Assembly (NCBI GenBank): GCA_027946555.1 | Contig: JAPEVC010000056.1 | Span: 1-64,000, forward strand | Direction of reading: 5' to 3' | From: Gnomoniopsis sp. IMI 355080 | Lineage: Eukaryota; Ascomycota; Sordariomycetes; Diaporthales; Gnomoniaceae | DNA: 64,000 bases | Part shown: positions 58,242 through 64,000 of the stretch, in pieces | How positions within the stretch are numbered: position 1 is the first letter of the stretch | Layout: each line of letters starts with the position of its first letter | The notes under the pieces: model-generated | Databases searched by the model: none | What the model was told of the DNA's origin: nothing | The model's input: only the letters and a program-made list of their open reading frames with translations | Position numbers and translations under genes: made by a program

Positions 58242-61200
58242 TCACATTGTTTCGCTGTCGGAGACGTCTTCGACCTCACCACGATGGTCGAGCTCGCCAA
58301 ATCGTGCCTTGTACATTTGTAGTTCAGCAAGCTGCTCAGCCAAGCTTTCGAGCACGTCGGTCATGGGTGCCCTCAGATCATCAAGCTTGTCGATAGGTCC
58401 ACTACCCGCAACCATATGGCGCATAGCCAGGGTAGAAATACAAGTCTGCAATAACGTCAGCTCGCTCGTAAGAACACAGAGTACACATCTTCAAACTTAC
58501 CTCAATGCGGCTGACTTGATGTTCCATGAAGTTGACCAGAAATCTCTCCGTGACTTCACCACCTTTTTGTTTCATACGTTCCAGCAGCTCTGTTTCCGGC
58601 GGCTGAAGGCCACGGCCTGAATTCTCCTCAAGCGTGCTGCAAAGCATCTCGAGTCGGAGACTGACTCGCCATAAAGCCCAAATCACCTCGGGGTCGAAAG
58701 TGAGCTCGCCAGTCGCTGTCAGAGCTGCCGGTTTCGTCACTTCGCCTGATGCTTGTTTCTCGTGGAAGAGATGTTGGTCGATGCGGCCAGCCAGTGAATG
58801 CGGGTATAGAGAGTATACCACCTCAGGGTTCTCTAGTCCCTTTAATTTCTTCTCGCCCATCTCTTTGACCTCAAAACCCTGCGAGCTCAACTGCCTCAAC
58901 TCCTTGCGCACCGCCTGGGCGAAAGGATCCTCGTCGAAACTGTCTTCGACAGGTGCACCCGTGTCCTGGTAGGTTTCCAGACATCGTTGAATCTCAGAGA
59001 TGAAATCAGAGGATACCGTGATTTGACCACCGTCCGCACAGGCTGACACGCGCGAAGCTTTGTTGACAATGGGTCCGTAATAGTCCATACGGTGGGTAAT
59101 AGGATCAACTTCGCACAACGGCTCACCCCAATGTGTGCCCATACGAACCGACAAACCCCTGAAAATGAGGTTGGTGTCCTTGTCATAGAGTGATTGGCAA
59201 TTGACCGAGTTGAGCATTTCTTGAGGCCAATCGACCTCGAGGAGTTGTGTCTGGACGGCGAAACACCAAAGAAGAGCCGAAGTCGCAGTTGGGAAAGATA
59301 CCATAAAGGCATCACCTTCGGTCTTCACCTCATAACCACCTTTGTGACGCAGCTGCCGTCGCATCACATCGTTGTGAAGTTTGATGGCGGACCTCATCGC
59401 AGCCGGATAAGTTTCCCATAAGTTTGTAGAGTTCTTGATGTCAGTGAAGACAATGGCAATCATTCCCGTTGGTGCTGGCACTTCACCACCGATTCGCCGC
59501 AGATTTGGATCGAGGGCATCGGTCTTCAAGGCTTTCCTGTTCTTCCGCACCTCCCTTGGCATGAGGTCATCCGGAAGGCCAGACGGTACCAGGGACATGC
59601 TCTGACCGCGATGCAACCTGGACCTCTCATTTCTCTTCTTCAGATCGGCAACACTGATCATCATGACCATGATCTTTCCGGTCGCGCCATATGCCATGGC
59701 AAGGTCCCGGAGCTTCTGAGCAGCTCGCATGAGGTCAGCACGCTCGGCTTTGACGACGTCTGTGACCAGACTAGGAGTGACGTATTCCCAGAGCTCTCTC
59801 GTCGCCAGCACAATGACTTCATGCTGTTCTTTGATAGTGAGATGGGTCACATATGGTGCAGCTTGGACAGAAGGCATCAGATCCGCGTATCCAAAGGCAC
59901 GAGAAACTTCAAGCAAATCGTTCAGTCTTCCATTGCGTGAAACCCAGCCACCTGCGTCCCTGATGCGCGATCGCTCGCTCGGTTCGGCCGGATCGTGCTT
60001 GTGCGTCAAGGTCTTGCAAGTGCTGTCAGACTGGATCACTATTGCTTGCACATCACCCACGTTGGCAACGTAAAGCTCTTGTCCTTGCAGATAGGCGACA
60101 GTAGCCACGGCACCTGAATTCAGGTCTTCTTTGCTCAGAACAACTGGTGTTGCAGAGCCGCGGTGAGCAGTTACAGGTCGTTCCTCCGCATGTTGAATTG
60201 CAATAGTCACCAGATCCTTATTGAGAGCCAAGAAAGCTCGCCGCAGCGCATCAACTGGCGTTTCGTTCAATCCAATCTTCAGAGCCTTCAACTCCATGGT
60301 GAAAATGTGACCAAAGTTCTCGTGCAGGTACTTGGCAATCTTAGAGCCACCACTGGAAAGGGCTTGTCCATCGAACAGGCCCAACAGAGTTTCTGTATCC
60401 GACGTGTTGAAACGAGGCACGACCAAATCAATGGTAGAGAGGTGCTCATTTCTACCCAAAGTATCCGCCATACCATATGGCAGGAAGCCTGCCAAAGAGC
60501 CGGATGTACGGATTCGACGGTCTTCACTCTGATCGGGTATACTCGGTTGGATGAGTGTGACGTCCATCAAACCGAGGACCCGAAGATTCTGCAGACGGTT
60601 GAAGTCGGTGTATTGTTCACGATTGGCATTCGCAGCCCCAAACGCCGTTTGCTTGATCTCCAGACGCCTGTTTCCCGAGAGATTGAGGAACCTCAGATTT
60701 GGGTTCAGGTTCCAGTTCCAATCATAAGGCACGTTGGAGATGTTGTATTTCAAATAGTTGCTTCCGCAGTCCAGAACGGCCAACTTCTTGGCCTTGGATA
60801 TGTCGGCAGGAAGATTGGTGAACTTGTTGCTGTTGATGTGTATGACCTGAAGTGAGTTGTATTCCTCAAGGTCGTCTGCGGGCAGGGTGGTAAGGTCATT
60901 TCCGGACAAGTAAAGCTCTACGAGCTGTGGCCAGTGCTTTATTGATCTCTGTGGCATATCGCTGAGCTCATTGTAGGACAAGTTGAGTACACGCAGCTCT
61001 CCAAGTAATTGCACGTTGTCGAAACACTCGTCGTCCAATTGATTGTCCGCGAGAAGCAAATTCTTCAGTGACCCGGCAAATGTGTTTACCAGGCGAGAGG
61101 AGAGACCAGAGTCTTTCCTTGACCCTGGTATTGGAGGTATCATCGTAGTGCTGTTCTGGCTCGTTGTAGACCGCGACAGGACGGACGTTTTACGGCCTCC

Positions 61201-63882
61201 TTTACCGTACACCGACACGACCGAGCTCTTGCGATCCGGTCCTGCGGGCACTGGAGACGGCCCAACACTCAGAAGTGTACTTGAAGAGGCCTGACTCGGT
61301 CTTCTGGTACCATCCGGTAACAAGTCGTCGGAGCTTGGAGACGGGCTGAGACCATTTGTGGAACCTGGCTTTAGACCTGTTGAAGGCCCCGGCGATGTGA
61401 GATCAGGGGGTGGTTGCGGCGGTCGAGACGATGGCTTCGGGAAGGAGTCTAGGATGTTGGTAGATGCATTCAATGTTTCCAGCTTGTTTGCCCACCAAAG
61501 GTCCATAGGTAATTTTCTGAGGTTGTTGCTCCGAACGTCAAGCACCCTGAGTTCTGTGAGACAGCCAAGTTCTGCGGGAAGCTCTCCAAGGGAATTGTTG
61601 GCAATGCTGAAATGCTCCAGACGTCGTAGATTGCCAATCTGGGCGGGAAGGGAGACAAAATAATTCTTGTCGAGTACAAGTCGTTCGAGGTTGAGTAGGT
61701 TGTGGAAAGTGTCATCGATGCTTGCCAGCTGAGCATGGGATAGGTTGAGAAGCTTCAGCGTCGGTACAGGAGCAGTAATACCAAATTTTGTGATAGGATT
61801 CGCATTGATCTTCAGGGTTCGTAGCCTCTCGAAGCTGCCTGTGAACTGTGAAATGGCATTGTGGTCTGCTGTCATGATTTCCAACTTGGGCAGCTCGGAT
61901 ATCACGTCTATGGCGGAAATCGCATTATACTTGACATCGAGCTCGCGCAAACTTGTCAATTGCTTGAAAGAGTCCGGTAGCGCACCTGCCAGCCTGTTGT
62001 TGGTAATGACTAGTCGTTCCAAGGACTTGAGGGCGCCGATGTTATCCGGGAAGTGCATGATGAGGTTGAAACTGACATCCAAATCCACCAAGCTTTCCAG
62101 TTCGCACAGGAAGCTAGGGAACTTTTCGAGAAAGTTGGACGAGATGTTAAGCGTACGTAATGCTCGATAGGCTCCGAAATATGGCGGCAGATGTTTCAGC
62201 CGGTTATTGGCCAGGTTCAGCTTCAACAGGCCAGTGAGACCACTGAGTTCTGCATGCTCCAATTGCTCCAAGCGGTTGTTCGACACATCCAAGTACGTAA
62301 GTTTGTTGGCACGACTAAAGCTGAGAGGGAGTTTGCGAGCTTCGTTGTTGTTGTATTTGATGTCACGGAGGTTGACACATGAGTGGATGAAGTCGCGTGG
62401 CAGATCGAGCGATAGGTTTCGTGATAAGTTGAGGGAGATGATCTCGCCAGCCTTCGAATAAAGAGAGATGGGAATTGTAACCAAATTTCGACCAGACAAG
62501 TCGATGTGGTTGAACTTCTGCATCCGGCCGAACCCGAGGTCATGAGTACTCGCGTGGAAGTCGCTTTCCTTGGCCGACAGGAAAAGAAAACGACATATGT
62601 AGCTGTTATCTTCCCGCCCAAGATCCTCAATTCGGTCCTGTTCCTCGTACCCGACCTGCTGAAGAAGTCTCTTTTGTATATACAGAGGGCGCTCTGCATG
62701 ATTCAACACGCGGACCAGGTCGTGCTTCCTCAACACGATGTGGTAGTTGTCCAGGCTCTCCGTCACATATGACTTCTTGATGATTTGACTGATGAGGTCG
62801 TGAACTGACGAGTCAAGTGCCATCTGCAATGTCGCAAAGGTTCCGTCGGATCTGAAGACACGGATGCAGTAGGGAGTGAGCTTTTCACTCGGTTGGGGTG
62901 GACTGCCAATATCTTCCATCTCCAGCGTTTGGGCTGTGCCCTCCTGGTCCGTTCTACGAACTGCCCAGCTGTCAGGCGCATTCCATACACCATTTACACC
63001 GTTTCTTGCAGATTGTACCACTGGGGCTTTCTCAATTTCGATGGGATTGGCGTTCAAGCCCCCCGGAACCATCGGCGTGAGAGGTGCATGCCGCGTCACA
63101 ATACCCGACATGTCTTCAAGGTCGGTGTCTAGTTTGAAGTATGTGCCCTTATCGTTCGACCGTTCGGTTGGACCAATGGCCTCGTCGGGATCATCAAGAT
63201 TCTTGTTCGTGCGACCCTTTTTCGAAAATGGAAACTTATTGTTAAAGGTTGCCTGTCGTGCAGTGTCGGGCCGGACACGTTGCGGGTCGATCGTTGTTTG
63301 CGGTGAAGGAGTGGCTCCCTGGGCAGGTGCCCATTGCAGGCCATAGGGCAGAGGCCCATCTTCCTTTGTCAATTCCTGACGTGATGGTCTGGGCGGTGGA
63401 TGTGACCCTAGCGATTGCGTCGAGGCAGAGAGCTTTTTGTTGAGTGGTCCAGCATCTTCTTTCTCTTTCTTTCCCCGTAGCCGATTGAACAATCCTTTCT
63501 TCTGATGAGGTGCGCTGTAGCTGGGGGAGACAGGCCCGTCCAAGGCGCCATTCTTCATCCCAAGACTGCTGGTCCCACTGGGCGTCGGACTTTGTGCGCG
63601 GGATCGGGTGGCATACAGTGTATTGACAGGTGCCTTGGACTGGTGCATGGTGCTGCCTTGAGTGCTATCTTCCCGGCTTATCGATGGTCGCAGAATTCGA
63701 GCGTCGTCATTGCTTTTGTTATGTCGATGCGAGAGGCCTTGCCCATGGGAAACCGATTGACCGGAACGACTGGAGGATGATGTCTTGGGAGGAATCTGCG
63801 CGCCGTTTTCGGTATTGTACCGCTCTCGATCCGGTCCGGCTAGCACTCCTCGTACTGGAGCCTCACCGTATCGCGCGATATC
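58242..63882 (-). CDS. cyr1: Adenylate cyclase (RA-LRR-PP2C-cyclase), 5' end beyond the window
   Basis: Two exons are visible: 63882-58501 (1,794 codons) and 58445-58242 (67 residues plus stop), joined in phase 0. The large exon begins after a CTTAG acceptor with no ATG in frame, so upstream exons lie past 64000. The enzyme makes cAMP from ATP and drives the PKA pathway. Domains, in visible residues: a Gly/Ser/Pro-rich N-terminus; a LDTDLEDMSGIV segment (~240) like the G-alpha-binding region of fungal cyclases; a Ras-association domain ~334-430; about 20 leucine-rich repeats ~450-1,110, broken by a ~130-residue Ser/Pro-rich insert; a PP2C-like domain ~1,127-1,414; and a class III cyclase domain ~1,472-1,630. 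The cyclase domain has the metal-binding Asp in VFTDIKNST, the second Asp in TEGDAFMVSF, and DYYGPIVNKASRV carrying the base- and transition-state-binding residues. The PP2C-like part lacks standard metal-site residues. The C-terminal exon is helical, ending EDVSDSETM. Confidence 0.95.
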
Positions 63883-64000
63883 CTAAGGGGCAGCAAAGTC
63901 AGCGAATTAAGGTGGAAAGTATGCGATGACGACGACGACAAGCTTATGCCAAGTTTGTGGAGCAGGAGCAGGAGTAGGGACAGGAGCAGAAATGATGTGA
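63883..64000 (-). other. Intron of adenylate cyclase (3' part)
   Basis: Sequence just upstream of the large cyclase exon, ending CCCCTTAG at 63883. A GCTGAC branch-like element lies about 20 bases before the acceptor. The in-frame codon directly before the exon is a stop (TAG), so this part cannot be coding in continuation. No donor was found within the window, so the upstream exon is outside. Confidence 0.7.

Noticed and set aside
1..64000. Transposon or viral insertions
   Set aside because: The only reverse transcriptase is the telomerase, which has the T motif and no integrase or RNase H. No transposase, LTR pair or target-site duplication was recognised by eye.

Overview
The window is nuclear DNA of a filamentous ascomycete (Pezizomycotina). 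Genes are split by short GT-AG introns of about 40-170 bases. The gene set includes a velvet regulator (VelB), a Zn2Cys6 transcription factor, an adenylate cyclase of the RA-LRR-PP2C-cyclase type, and a giant 'involucrin repeat' protein of the kind tied to Woronin-body tethering in this group. I could not fix the class (Dothideomycetes or Eurotiomycetes are both plausible). No prokaryotic features, CRISPR arrays, rRNA genes or recognisable transposon proteins were seen.

Layout, left to right: (1) 685-17108 (+), a 5,411-residue repeat-rich leashin-like protein in three exons. (2) 17705-20900 (-), a Zn2Cys6/Fungal_trans regulator in four exons. (3) 23091-25604 (-), an 837-residue basic, helical, probably mitochondrial protein of unknown function, divergent from (4) 26021-27335 (+), uroporphyrinogen decarboxylase of haem synthesis. 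(5) 27575-28813 (-), a GNAT-type acetyltransferase. (6) 29362-29918 (-), a small GRGGAGN-repeat (DUF3602-type) protein. (7) 32462-34222 (-), VelB in six exons. Then comes a 6.9-kb stretch with no gene I can support. (8) 41119-47143 (-), a 1,969-residue Rho/Cdc42 exchange factor with DH, BAR and SH3 domains. (9) 49845-53977 (+), telomerase reverse transcriptase in seven exons. (10) 54624-56448 (-), a membrane-bound wax-synthase-like acyltransferase. (11) 58242-63882 (-), adenylate cyclase, whose 5' exons lie beyond the right edge.

The genes do not form a biosynthetic cluster or any obvious single pathway. Several are central regulators of hyphal life: polarity (GEF), cAMP signalling (adenylate cyclase), development and light response (VelB), septal-pore or Woronin-body organisation (leashin-like) and telomere upkeep (TERT). 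All splice junctions were placed by eye from GT/AG signals, reading-frame phase and continuity of conserved protein motifs; none was tested against RNA data.

The most unusual features are the internal repeat architecture of the giant protein, a set of 9-14-base poly-G/poly-C tracts in non-coding DNA, dispersed CCTAGG / TACCTAGGTA palindromes that are mostly non-coding, a degenerate PP2C-like domain in the adenylate cyclase, and a Tuba-like DH-BAR-SH3 architecture with a low-complexity insert inside the DH domain.
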